A DNA stretch of 18,588 nt from RUG100 sp034927505 (GCA_034927505.1 JAYFPY010000022.1:1-18588), one strand, 5' to 3'. Positions 6,757 through 14,639 are shown, counted from the first letter of the stretch. Translations and numbers: made by a program. The notes: generated by a model not told the origin, from the sequence alone.

Positions 6757-9492
6757 CTACTGGGCGGTCCTTATCACATTGCTCATGATCAGTTCCTCAC
6801 GGCTTCCGGCCAGGCCGCTGAGTATAAAACTGCGGTCTAGTTTGAGCATGTCGATATTGATGTTCTGCAGCAGGTTTATCGAAGAATACCCTGAGCCGAA
6901 ATCGTCGATGGCTATCCTGAATCCGGCAGCTCTGATTTTGTCGCATGTGGTTTTCAGGATCAGCATATCTTCAACAGCGATGGTTTCAGTAAGCTCCAGT
7001 TCAAGGAGATCTTTAGGTACATCATACTTCTCTGCAATGGCTGTGAGGTTGGCAGTGAAGTCCGGATTGTTTAGATGAAGGCGTGAGAAATTCGTTGATA
7101 TGCGGACAGGAGTCCGGCCGCTGTCTATGGCATTTCTGATAAATTTGCAGGCCTCTTCGAAAATATAGTAGTCAACTTCGACGATAAATCCGGTCTTCTC
7201 GAAGAACGGTACAAATTCGGACGGAAGGAGGAGCCCTCTTTCAGGATGTTCCCACCTGACAAGGCCTTCTGCTCCAATGAGTTTGCCGGTTTTTATATTG
7301 ATCTGGCCCTGCAGATATAACTTGAACTGGCCTGTTTCCAAAGCGTTCTGCATGGAATTTTCCATTTCTCTTTCATTTATTATCATGCTGCGCAGCGTGG
7401 AATCGTAATAGGAATACTCGGTTATAAGAGAATCGACAAGAGTGGATTTGGCGTAATTAGCCATGTCAAGTGCCTGCGGTATATCGGTTTCGCCCGGTTC
7501 GAATATGTAAAGACCGCCGTGGAATACACTGTTGTAATTAGTTTCATTGTGGATCATGGATGTCAGATCATCCAGCATGGTATCCAGCCTTTTTTCATTA
7601 TCATCAAAATCGGAATACCTGAACAGTATCACAAATCGATCTGCGTATTCTCTTGCATAATACTCTCCGGATGTCAAATGCTCTTCTATCCCCCGGCTTA
7701 TTGCACGGAGCAGCTTGTCGCCTTCTTCGTATCCGTGTATATCGTTTATGTATTTGAATTTCAAAATGTCCATATACAGGAGGCAGTGCTTTGTATCCTG
7801 ATGCGTTTCCAGTTCTTCGGAAGCAACAGTAAGGAATCTTTCATAGCTGTAATGATCCAGTACATTGTCTGTGTAGAGCATATCGTTGATGACCTTTGTA
7901 TGGCGGTTGTGGGAGATGAGTATAAGGATCAGTAGAAGAATGATCACTCCCAGAACAGCGATAACAAGTAAAATGCTGCCGATCGGGTGGAGGTACAGCA
8001 GATGAGATAAAACATTCGAATCGTCAGTGACGGTAGCTTTTGAGATCATGCTCTGCATATCGTCGGAAGATATGGAATGGATGCCTTTATCCAGTATGGA
8101 CAGCAGCAGGGGGTCCTCTTCGTTATTGATCGCTATGCAGATCTCTTCGCTGAGGTCACGGTAGTTTGTTGAAAGAAACTTGCTGTAAGGCGGCTGGTTC
8201 ATATAATAGTCCGCTACATAAGTGTTGGCGTATGTAGCGTCTGCTTTACCTTTGCTGAGAGCCTTCATGCACTCTTCGGTAGAGTCGTAATACTTGATAT
8301 TCAGATCTTTACGTGTCGTTTTGATGCGCCATGAAGTGAAATAGCCTTTTGGAAGCGCTATGGTTTTGATGGTTTTGGCATCGGGATGCGTTATTTGAAC
8401 GACAGGACAGGCCAGTATGGTCTGCGAATTTTTACATTGATATGCCTGCGCCCAGCCAAATCCTTTGTTTAGAGATGTTATTCCCTGCGCTTTTCCTTCG
8501 AGATATAACTGTGCGGAACTGTTGAAACTGCTGCCGCATATAAATTTGAATTTCAAACCGGTCTCATCTGAGATCCGGTCAAATACTCCGGACATGATGC
8601 CGCTGTATCGACCTGTTTCAGGGTCCGTGTATTCTATGGGAGCCCATGACGGATCATATGCCAGAGTCAATGTCGGGTGTTCTTTCACATATTTCTTTTC
8701 TTCTTTTGTCAATGTCGAGATATTGGTCGAGGAATCGGAATAATGCTCTTTGTAAAGATCTGAAGCAAAATACGGATCGACTAGATTGCTTTCGCTGAGA
8801 GCAGAATCCAGTTCATTCATCAGATCGGTACTGCCTTTGGCAGCTGCAAAATAAATCGAAGACTGTTTTGATTTTGCAATGGTGCGGCAGCCTGTAGTTT
8901 TGCAGAAACTGTTGGTCAGTCCGGCATCTGCTTTATAGCTTTTTACAGCCGATTCAACTTCCGCATAGGTGTCATAATATTTGTTTTCGGTCTTGAATCC
9001 ATGAGTTTTTTTCAATGCGTTCAAATCGTTGATGCACGGATCCCCCTTCATAACAGCAACCGTCATTCCGTCAAATGAACTGTAATCATCATAGGTGTAT
9101 TTGGTATTGTTCTTTGAAACAAACAAGCAGGTGGATGCAGAGCCTTCTTCAACAGATGAAAAAGAAAACAGAGATGCGTTTTCAGAGGCCTTTTTGACTC
9201 CGCCCATTATATCAATAGTGCCGTCCTTCAGCATTTTCTCACATTCGGCATAAGTCCCTGATACAAATTTGTACTTCCATCCGTTATAATGAGAGATAGA
9301 CTGGAGATAATCGTAATTGTAGCCGCTATAGCTGGAATCCTGGAACCCGGGGCATTCAAAACAGCCTACTTTGACCGTCTTGATTTTGCCGGCACTGTCT
9401 GCAGCAGAAGCATTCAGCGGGATAAAAACGGATAACAAAATAAGTACTACAAAAACTGTTATTAATATTTTTTTGATAACGTTGGTGTTCAT
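6757..9492 (-). CDS. Membrane sensor: two solute-binding domains, GGDEF-like and truncated EAL domains
   Basis: The product is 911 residues from the ATG at 9492; an earlier in-frame Met lies in promoter sequence. Order: signal peptide (1-30, ending NASA), two SBP_bac_3-type domains (about 38-255 and 273-485), a membrane helix (about 502-527), a GGDEF domain (535-690) and an EAL domain (705 on). The GGDEF domain keeps MDILKFKYINDIHGYEEGD, but the signature itself reads EYADRF (615-620), so diguanylate cyclase activity is unlikely. The EAL part keeps AEGLVRW (Glu742), TNFS, ELTE, Asp863-Asp864 in DDFGSGYSS and KLDRSF (Lys884), then meets TAG (6759-6757) before the AEGVE and QG motifs. As it stands, phosphodiesterase activity is probably lost. 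Intact, the protein would have 960 residues and would probably sense amino-acid-like ligands outside the cell and act on c-di-GMP signalling inside. Confidence 0.85.
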   Translation of the reverse strand: MNTNVIKKILITVFVVLILLSVFIPLNASAADSAGKIKTVKVGCFECPGFQDSSYSGYNYDYLQSISHYNGWKYKFVSGTYAECEKMLKDGTIDIMGGVKKASENASLFSFSSVEEGSASTCLFVSKNNTKYTYDDYSSFDGMTVAVMKGDPCINDLNALKKTHGFKTENKYYDTYAEVESAVKSYKADAGLTNSFCKTTGCRTIAKSKQSSIYFAAAKGSTDLMNELDSALSESNLVDPYFASDLYKEHYSDSSTNISTLTKEEKKYVKEHPTLTLAYDPSWAPIEYTDPETGRYSGIMSGVFDRISDETGLKFKFICGSSFNSSAQLYLEGKAQGITSLNKGFGWAQAYQCKNSQTILACPVVQITHPDAKTIKTIALPKGYFTSWRIKTTRKDLNIKYYDSTEECMKALSKGKADATYANTYVADYYMNQPPYSKFLSTNYRDLSEEICIAINNEEDPLLLSILDKGIHSISSDDMQSMISKATVTDDSNVLSHLLYLHPIGSILLVIAVLGVIILLLILILISHNRHTKVINDMLYTDNVLDHYSYERFLTVASEELETHQDTKHCLLYMDILKFKYINDIHGYEEGDKLLRAISRGIEEHLTSGEYYAREYADRFVILFRYSDFDDNEKRLDTMLDDLTSMIHNETNYNSVFHGGLYIFEPGETDIPQALDMANYAKSTLVDSLITEYSYYDSTLRSMIINEREMENSMQNALETGQFKLYLQGQINIKTGKLIGAEGLVRWEHPERGLLLPSEFVPFFEKTGFIVEVDYYIFEEACKFIRNAIDSGRTPVRISTNFSRLHLNNPDFTANLTAIAEKYDVPKDLLELELTETIAVEDMLILKTTCDKIRAAGFRIAIDDFGSGYSSINLLQNINIDMLKLDRSFILSGLAGSREELIMSNVIRTAQ

Positions 9493-9516
9493 GACCCTAT
9501 ACCCCCAACAACTATC

Positions 9517-9545
9517 ATTATAATATATGCTCGAAATATTTACAA
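9517..9545 (-). promoter_or_regulatory. Promoter of the GGDEF/EAL sensor gene
   Basis: On the minus strand TTGTAA (9545-9540), a 17-base spacer and TATAAT (9522-9517), 25 bases before the start codon. Its -35 is interleaved with upstream elements of the divergent exonuclease promoter. Confidence 0.65.
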
Positions 9546-9560
9546 CTTTTATTATAAAAA

Positions 9561-9569
9561 TGTTATAAT
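9561..9569 (+). promoter_or_regulatory. Extended -10 promoter of exodeoxyribonuclease III gene
   Basis: TG-T-TATAAT (9561-9569) is a perfect extended -10, with a TTTACA 19 bases upstream (9539-9544) as a weak -35. The start codon is about 26 bases downstream. Confidence 0.6.
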
Positions 9570-9594
9570 TTGTGAAAATGTAGAAAGGACGCAA

Positions 9595-10347
9595 ATGATG
9601 AAACTGATTTCATGGAACGTAAACGGCCTTCGCGCTGTTATGAAAAAGAATTTTTTTGAATTTCTGGACGAGGCAGATCCGGATATTCTATGCCTGCAGG
9701 AAACCAAGATGCAGGAGGGACAGGCCGAAGTGCCAACCCCTAAATACAGTCAGTACTGGTGCTCTGCAGAAAGAAAGGGATACTCCGGTACACTGCTGCT
9801 GACGAAAAAAAAGCCGTTGGATGTAGCATACGGCATCGGCATAGAAGAACACGATCATGAAGGGAGAGTTATTACTGCGGAATATGAGGATTTTTATCTG
9901 ATAAATGTGTATACTCCCAATTCCGGAAGCGAACTGGCAAGGCTGGATTATCGCATGGAATGGGAAAATGATTTTCGTGGATATATTGAGGGGATGGACA
10001 AACCGGTGATCGTATGCGGCGACATGAATGTGGCTCATAGGGAAATGGATCTTAAAAATCCAAAGGCAAACAGAAAAAACGCGGGATTTACCGATGAAGA
10101 AAGAAATAAAATGGACGAACTGCAAAACGCTGGGTTCATAGACACGTACAGATATCTATATCCGGACAAGGTGGAATACTCCTGGTGGTCATACAGATTC
10201 AAAGCAAGAGAAAGGAATGCGGGCTGGCGTATCGACTATTTCCTTGTGTCAAAAGACGGAAAAGGAATGATAGAAGATGCGAAGATAATGACCGAAGTAC
10301 CGGGCAGCGATCACTGCCCGGTACTTCTTGAAATCAAAGATTTGTAG
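9595..10347 (+). CDS. xth: Exodeoxyribonuclease III
   Basis: The 250-residue product has the full family length. Exo III is a Mg-dependent AP endonuclease and 3'-5' exonuclease for base-excision repair. Motifs in order: KLISWNVNGLRA at the start with the metal-binding Asn, DILCLQETKMQ with the catalytic Glu36, YTPNSG, CGDMNVAH with its Asp and Asn, NAGWRIDYFL, and the terminal GSDHCPV with the catalytic His. All key residues are present. Two adjacent ATG codons (9595 and 9598) are possible; AAAGGA (9584-9589) is 5 or 8 bases away, so the second may be the true start. The 3' end overlaps the convergent phosphohexomutase gene by 14 bases and contains a perfect 14-bp inverted repeat. Confidence 0.95.
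   Translation: MMKLISWNVNGLRAVMKKNFFEFLDEADPDILCLQETKMQEGQAEVPTPKYSQYWCSAERKGYSGTLLLTKKKPLDVAYGIGIEEHDHEGRVITAEYEDFYLINVYTPNSGSELARLDYRMEWENDFRGYIEGMDKPVIVCGDMNVAHREMDLKNPKANRKNAGFTDEERNKMDELQNAGFIDTYRYLYPDKVEYSWWSYRFKARERNAGWRIDYFLVSKDGKGMIEDAKIMTEVPGSDHCPVLLEIKDL
10294..10327. repeat. Perfect 14-bp inverted repeat inside the end of xth
   Basis: GAAGTACCGGGCAG (10294-10307), loop CGATCA, CTGCCCGGTACTTC (10314-10327). It encodes EVPGSDHCPVLL, which includes the catalytic His region of the exonuclease, and lies just beyond the stop of the convergent gene. There is no U tract on either strand. It may act as a 3'-end stabiliser or a transcription pause for both convergent transcripts. Confidence 0.9.
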
Positions 10348-11866
10348 TATCCAGCTGCGTATATTTTTTCAAAAAATCCTTCAGTTTGCCGGAGATCTCT
10401 GCAGTTCCGCCTTCTATGTCGGACTCGATATTCAAAGGCATCAGAGGATCGTGAAGTGATCGCCTGAGAAGACACCAGCCTTCGTCAAAGGAGATGCGAA
10501 CACCTTCGTAGCTGGGATCTGCAACAGTATAACCGCTGTCTGCAGCCCATTTTCTCATGTCTTCAAGGATCGTGTCTCCCATATCCGGATCGGACAGTTT
10601 CATTCTGATCTCGCGGCTTTCTTTAGGCTGGACCAGCTTTTTAAGAAGGCTGCCCAGCGTTTTGCCTTCGCGGTGAAGCTTTGCGGCCCGGATCACTATC
10701 ATAGTGGCCAGATAAGCCCCGTCATCCAGAAAGTAGTTTTCTTTCATCGCAGCATGGCCCGATGTTTCTATGGCCAGATCGCAGTCTTTGCCCATGGCAT
10801 TCAGCTCGATCGCCTTGTTGATCACGTTTTTGTATCCCCGTTTATACCTGAAATGGGTCAGTCCCAGTTCATTTTCGAGAAAATCAGTCAGATGGTCGCT
10901 AGTGATGCTGTCGGTAACAACAATGGAACCCGGATGATCCTCTGCCGCCAGGCAGGAAGCCAGAGCAACTATCCCGTTGCGGCTGATGGGATTCCCGCGA
11001 TTGTCAACTGCCGCTGCGCGGTCCACATCGGTATCGAATATCAACCCAAAATCAGAGCCTGTAGACAGGACCTGCAGGCTGATATCGTTCATTGCAGCCT
11101 TGTCCTCCGGGTTGGGGGCATGGTTCGGGAAAGTCCCGTCCGGTTCGAGATACCTGCTGGAACTAGTGTCGGCTCCAAGCGGTGCCAGTACTCTTCTGGC
11201 AAAGAATCCGCCGCTGCCGTTCCCTGCATCAACTGCTATTTTCATACCTTTCAGCGGCTCGTCCGTTGTTCCCAGCCCATCGGTGATCAGTTTCTTGATA
11301 TGATCGCAGTAAAGAGTCATCAAATCGAATTCTTCTGAGGGCCAGCTCTTTTTGCCTAGAATAAAGAAGTGCGCATCAGGATATGTGGGAGCTCCAAGGC
11401 CTCCGTTTCCATCTTCACTTTCGGCATATTCCAGGATCTGAGCAATGTCCTCTTTCTGGAGACCGCCGTCTTTGTCGAAATATTTGAATCCGTTCCTGTT
11501 CCACGGAAGATGGCTGGCAGTGAGCATGATCGCTCCGTCGCAGTCGGACTCCGGGAAGATGGTGGACATGAACATTGCCGGCGTGGTTGCGATGCCGCAG
11601 TCATATACGGTGGTGCCGTAAGGGCCGAAACCGGTTATGACTCCGTGTTTTATCATTTGGCCGCTGGATCTGGGATCTCTTCCCACTGCGACTTTCAGTT
11701 CGTCTGTTTTTTTGCCGGTCTTCTCGGAAAGCCATCGGAGGAAGCCTCTGGTTATCATTGGGGCTTCTACATCGGTCAGATCGGGAAGTTCGCCGGGTAC
11801 GCCTGTAAGTGCGATACCTCTGATATCGCTGCCGTTTTGTAGTTTTTTGAAATTATATCGAGACAT
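10334..11866 (-). CDS. Phosphohexomutase (phosphomannomutase/phosphoglucomutase family)
   Basis: The 510-residue protein belongs to the alpha-D-phosphohexomutases, which interconvert hexose 1- and 6-phosphates through a phosphoserine. Visible sites are the phosphoserine loop TASHLPWNRNG with Ser118 (the usual TASHNP has Leu here), the metal loop DTDVDR (278-283), and the sugar-binding loop ETSGH (367-371). The C-terminal phosphate-binding loop reads RRSLHDPLMPLNIES (468-482) instead of the common RPSGTEP type. That points to a divergent branch, and the preferred sugar (mannose, glucose or glucosamine phosphate) is uncertain. AGGAGA lies a few bases before the ATG. The gene is monocistronic, divergent from the ferredoxin gene. 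Confidence 0.88.
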   Translation of the reverse strand: MSRYNFKKLQNGSDIRGIALTGVPGELPDLTDVEAPMITRGFLRWLSEKTGKKTDELKVAVGRDPRSSGQMIKHGVITGFGPYGTTVYDCGIATTPAMFMSTIFPESDCDGAIMLTASHLPWNRNGFKYFDKDGGLQKEDIAQILEYAESEDGNGGLGAPTYPDAHFFILGKKSWPSEEFDLMTLYCDHIKKLITDGLGTTDEPLKGMKIAVDAGNGSGGFFARRVLAPLGADTSSSRYLEPDGTFPNHAPNPEDKAAMNDISLQVLSTGSDFGLIFDTDVDRAAAVDNRGNPISRNGIVALASCLAAEDHPGSIVVTDSITSDHLTDFLENELGLTHFRYKRGYKNVINKAIELNAMGKDCDLAIETSGHAAMKENYFLDDGAYLATMIVIRAAKLHREGKTLGSLLKKLVQPKESREIRMKLSDPDMGDTILEDMRKWAADSGYTVADPSYEGVRISFDEGWCLLRRSLHDPLMPLNIESDIEGGTAEISGKLKDFLKKYTQLDTTNL

Positions 11867-11903
11867 TAGTTCTCCTTGTAGTTGTTATGGTATTATTGGA
11901 TCC

Positions 11904-11930
11904 TGGCGCTATGCAGCTGCATTTGCGCTA
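11904..11930. repeat. Imperfect palindrome in the mutase 5' untranslated region
   Basis: The centre ATGCAGCTGCAT (11911-11922) is a perfect 12-bp palindrome, extended outward by GCGC (11906-11909) and GCGC (11925-11928) and a further two pairs, with a 1-versus-2-base mismatch between. It lies at about the transcription start of the mutase gene, so it could be a repressor operator or an RNA hairpin. Confidence 0.6.
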
Positions 11931-11933
11931 CAA

Positions 11934-11962
11934 AATATAGTATAACAGAAATCTGCAGTAAA
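11934..11962 (-). promoter_or_regulatory. Promoter of the phosphohexomutase gene
   Basis: On the minus strand TTTACT (11962-11957), a 17-base spacer and TATATT (11939-11934). The -35 abuts the divergent ferredoxin promoter. The predicted start of transcription falls at the edge of the palindrome 11904-11930. Confidence 0.55.
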
Positions 11963-11971
11963 TGGTATAAT
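11963..11971 (+). promoter_or_regulatory. Extended -10 promoter of the ferredoxin-like gene
   Basis: TG-G-TATAAT (11963-11971) is a perfect extended -10 with no good -35 (TAACAG at 17 bases). The start codon lies 33 bases downstream. Confidence 0.6.
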
Positions 11972-12003
11972 GGTCATAAGATTATGATCCGGAGGTGGAC
12001 AAC

Positions 12004-12642
12004 ATGAAGAGAAAAATAATAAAGATAAATGAAGCCAAATGCAACGGATGCGGCCTCTGCGCACAGGCTTGCCATGAGGGTGCTATAGAAATGGTGGACG
12101 GCGTCGCAAAACTTGTAAAAGATGATTACTGCGATGGCCTGGGCGACTGCCTGCCGGCATGTCCGACCGGGGCTATAACTTTTGAAGAGCGGGAAGCTGC
12201 GCCTTACGATGAAGAAGCTGTCAAGGCCAGAAAAGAGGCAAGAAAAGCCGCAGCTGACAATTCGGAAACGGGCGGCCCGGAGAGCGAACTGTTCCAGTGG
12301 CCGGTACAGTTGAAACTGATCCCGTCCCAGGCGCCTTTTTTTCAGCATGAAGAACTGCTGATAGCTGCCGACTGTACTGCTTTTGCATACGGCAATTTTC
12401 ACAGAGAATTCATTCGAGACAAGATTACTGTGATCGGATGTCCAAAGCTGGACGGAGTGGACTACACGGAAAAGCTGACAGAAATAATTTCGATGAACGA
12501 TATCCCGTCGGTAACTGTAGTGAGAATGGAAGTGCCGTGCTGTGGAGGTATTGAAACTGCCGCCAGGAATGCCCTTGAAAAAAGCGGAAAGGATATCCCG
12601 CTGAAGGTGCTGACTATTACAATAGACGGCGAGATACAGTAA
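12004..12642 (+). CDS. 4Fe-4S ferredoxin-type protein with C-terminal cysteine-containing domain
   Basis: The product has 212 residues from the ATG at 12004, eight bases after GGAGG (11991-11995). The upstream GTG overlaps that ribosome site and is rejected. Residues 12-25 and about 48-61 form two clusters: CNGCGLCAQACHEG is a full CxxCxxCxxxC motif. The second, CDGLGDCLPACPTG, is CxxxxxCxxxCP and so lacks one standard Cys spacing, as is usual in this family. After a charged linker, a domain of about 125 residues carries further cysteines in AADCTAFAYGNFH, VIGCPKLDG and VPCCGGI. In Clostridia this arrangement is typical of stand-alone ferredoxin-like proteins sometimes found next to hcp; no hcp is seen here. 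It is presumably a cytosolic electron carrier or redox sensor. Function is unproven. Confidence 0.8.
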   Translation: MKRKIIKINEAKCNGCGLCAQACHEGAIEMVDGVAKLVKDDYCDGLGDCLPACPTGAITFEEREAAPYDEEAVKARKEARKAAADNSETGGPESELFQWPVQLKLIPSQAPFFQHEELLIAADCTAFAYGNFHREFIRDKITVIGCPKLDGVDYTEKLTEIISMNDIPSVTVVRMEVPCCGGIETAARNALEKSGKDIPLKVLTITIDGEIQ

Positions 12643-12660
12643 AAAGAAAACATGCATTAT

Positions 12661-12694
12661 AAAACACCTCGAAGTTTTGGCTCCGAGGTGTTTT
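12661..12694. terminator. Bidirectional intrinsic terminator
   Basis: AAAACACCTCG (12661-12671) pairs perfectly with CGAGGTGTTTT (12684-12694) around a 12-base loop. It stops the ferredoxin gene on the plus strand and, by its flanking A run, the purine operon on the minus strand. Confidence 0.92.
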
Positions 12695-12704
12695 GCTTTT
12701 CAAA

Positions 12705-13259
12705 TCATTCTTTTATGCTGCCGTCCGAATTGAAGGTAGGCAGTTTTTTAAGAGCGGTTATGTCCGGTCGTTCCATGGAATCGCCTTCTGCAAGAACGGC
12801 CATTTTGCCGACTACATTTCCATTCGCCTGATGGGCCAGCAGTTCCAGCGATCTGATCGATTCGCCGGTGCTGATCACATCATCGATGATCAGGATTCTT
12901 TTGCCTTTCAGCTGGTCGGCTTCCCTTCTGCCGATGCACAGGGTCTGTATATGATCCGTCGTTATGGAGTCGACGTTTGTAAAGATAACATCCTCCATAT
13001 AGACTTTAGTCCCTTTGCGTGCGATCACGTATTCGTTCATACCGGCCTGCTTGGCCATTTCATGGGCAAGAGGGATGCTCTTTGCCTCAGCTGTAAGTAT
13101 GATGTCAAAATCCGGAGCTTTTTCCAGCAGTGCCTTTGCGGCTTCGACTGTCATCTCCACATCGCCGAACAGTATGAATGCTGCGATGTAAAGATCATCG
13201 GTGACCGGGCACAGGGGAAGCTGCCTTTTTAATCCTGCGATTTCCATTTCATAGAACAT
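12705..13259 (-). CDS. Purine-type phosphoribosyltransferase
   Basis: The 184-residue protein has a type I PRTase fold. The PRPP-binding loop ILIIDDVISTGES (122-134) and the earlier FDIILTAEAKSIPLAHEMA segment (51-69), the place where adenine/xanthine enzymes have their PPi loop, are clear. Such enzymes make nucleotide monophosphates from a base and PRPP in the cytosol. The closest type is the adenine/xanthine group, but the base specificity is not readable. The gene starts 24 bases after the purine permease, with GAGGT before the ATG, so imported base could be trapped directly as nucleotide. It is the last gene of the operon, before the terminator at 12661-12694. Confidence 0.82.
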   Translation of the reverse strand: MFYEMEIAGLKRQLPLCPVTDDLYIAAFILFGDVEMTVEAAKALLEKAPDFDIILTAEAKSIPLAHEMAKQAGMNEYVIARKGTKVYMEDVIFTNVDSITTDHIQTLCIGRREADQLKGKRILIIDDVISTGESIRSLELLAHQANGNVVGKMAVLAEGDSMERPDITALKKLPTFNSDGSIKE

Positions 13260-13283
13260 TTTTATTACCTCGCTTAAACTTGG

Positions 13284-14639
13284 TTAGACCACCATAGTAA
13301 TGATCCTCAGGATGAACAATACTGCAGATATCCACATAACAGGGTGGACATCTTTTGCTTTTCCTGTGAATACTCTTACGATGACGAATGAAAGGATACC
13401 GAACATGATCCCATTGGCAATGGAGTAGGTGAACGGCATCATGATGATGGCCATAAATCCGCCGATGGTCCCGGCAGCATCTTCGGAAAAGTCCATGTTT
13501 TTAACAGCGCTGAGCATCAGCAGCCCAACGAATATGAGAGCCGGAGTGGTTGCAAATCCCGGGATGGCCAGGAATACCGGTGACAGGAACAGGGATATTA
13601 CGAACAGGATCGCCGTTACGATCGAGGCAAGTCCTGTGCGTCCGCCTGCGGCTACGCCGGCACTGGATTCTACATAACTTGTAACAGTACTGGTCCCGAA
13701 GCATGCGCCTACTATGGTTCCCAGGGCATCACTCATCAGTGCGCCTGATGCGTGAGGAAGATTTCCGTCTTTGTCAAGAAGGTTCGCTTTGCTGGCAATG
13801 CCTATCAGTGTGCCTGCAGTATCGAACAGATCGACAAACAGGAAAGAAAATACTATAACGGCAAACTCGATGATATGTCCGCTGACATAACTAAAATCAA
13901 ATGCGAACATTGATGGAGCAGCCGGTTTGAGTCCGTTTGCGAAATCCGGGAACAGGGAATACGCTTCGGAAGCCACATCTACATGATACCAGCCGGTGGT
14001 CTGTGCGATCATGCCCAGCACCCATGTTATCAGTATGCCCCAGAGAATGTATCCCGTGACATTGAAATGATAGAGAATGACAACGATGAGCAGGCCGATG
14101 AGGGCCAGTGCAACAGGCGCTGTTGAGACATTGCCAAGGCCCACCAATGTTGATTCGTTTGATACTACGATACCGGCGCTTTTCAGGCCTACCAGAGTGA
14201 TGAACAATCCGATGCCTGCTGTGATGCCCAGTTTCAGGTTTGCAGGGATCTTGTTTACCAGGGCTTCTCTGAATTTGCAGAGGGACAGAAGAACGAATAT
14301 CACACCTTCTACCAGTACGGCAGTAAGGGCTATCTTCCATGGGTCATTGATGCCTGCCTCAGCCATAGGTATGCAGACCGAGTAAGCAAAGTATGCGTTC
14401 AGGCCCATTCCGCTGGCAAGAGCGATAGGGTAGTTGGCAAAGAATGCCATGAACAGAGTGGCGATCGCCGCCGAGACTGCTGTTGCAGTAAAAACAGCGG
14501 CGGCGTCCATGCCCGAAGCGGACAGAATGGACGGGTTGACTGCCAGGATATACACCATCGACAAAAATGTGGTGAGTCCGGCAGTGACCTCAGTCCTGAC
14601 GTTTGTGTTGTTTTCCTTCAACTTAAAAAAGTTTTCCAT
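13284..14639 (-). CDS. AzgA-type purine (NCS2 family) permease
   Basis: The 451-residue membrane protein has about 12-14 hydrophobic segments. The N-terminus NVRTEVTAGLTTFLSMVYILAVNP (in parts), the ALASGMGLNAYFAY segment, the FLFVDLFDTAGTLIG segment and the GTSTVTSYVESSAGVAAGGR segment are hallmark AzgA/PbuG motifs of proton symporters for adenine, guanine and hypoxanthine. GGAGG lies just before the ATG. larE ends 19 bases upstream and the PRTase begins 24 bases downstream, so it is in the same transcript. The adjacent PRTase supports purine uptake; exact base preference is unknown. Confidence 0.92.
   Translation of the reverse strand: MENFFKLKENNTNVRTEVTAGLTTFLSMVYILAVNPSILSASGMDAAAVFTATAVSAAIATLFMAFFANYPIALASGMGLNAYFAYSVCIPMAEAGINDPWKIALTAVLVEGVIFVLLSLCKFREALVNKIPANLKLGITAGIGLFITLVGLKSAGIVVSNESTLVGLGNVSTAPVALALIGLLIVVILYHFNVTGYILWGILITWVLGMIAQTTGWYHVDVASEAYSLFPDFANGLKPAAPSMFAFDFSYVSGHIIEFAVIVFSFLFVDLFDTAGTLIGIASKANLLDKDGNLPHASGALMSDALGTIVGACFGTSTVTSYVESSAGVAAGGRTGLASIVTAILFVISLFLSPVFLAIPGFATTPALIFVGLLMLSAVKNMDFSEDAAGTIGGFMAIIMMPFTYSIANGIMFGILSFVIVRVFTGKAKDVHPVMWISAVLFILRIITMVV

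Noticed and set aside
6757..6759. Pyrrolysine decoding of the in-frame TAG
   Set aside because: TAG is used as a normal stop for rplM, rpsI and xth in this window, and EAL proteins are not pyrrolysine proteins; a nonsense mutation is simpler.
10673..11338. 221-residue plus-strand frame inside the phosphohexomutase gene
   Set aside because: Antisense shadow of conserved catalytic loops on the opposite strand.
11974..12657. 227-residue minus-strand frame over the ferredoxin-like gene
   Set aside because: The plus strand encodes clear cluster motifs with a good ribosome site; the antisense frame has none.
12693..13232. 179-residue plus-strand frame over the PRTase
   Set aside because: The PRPP loop is on the minus strand; this frame is a shadow.
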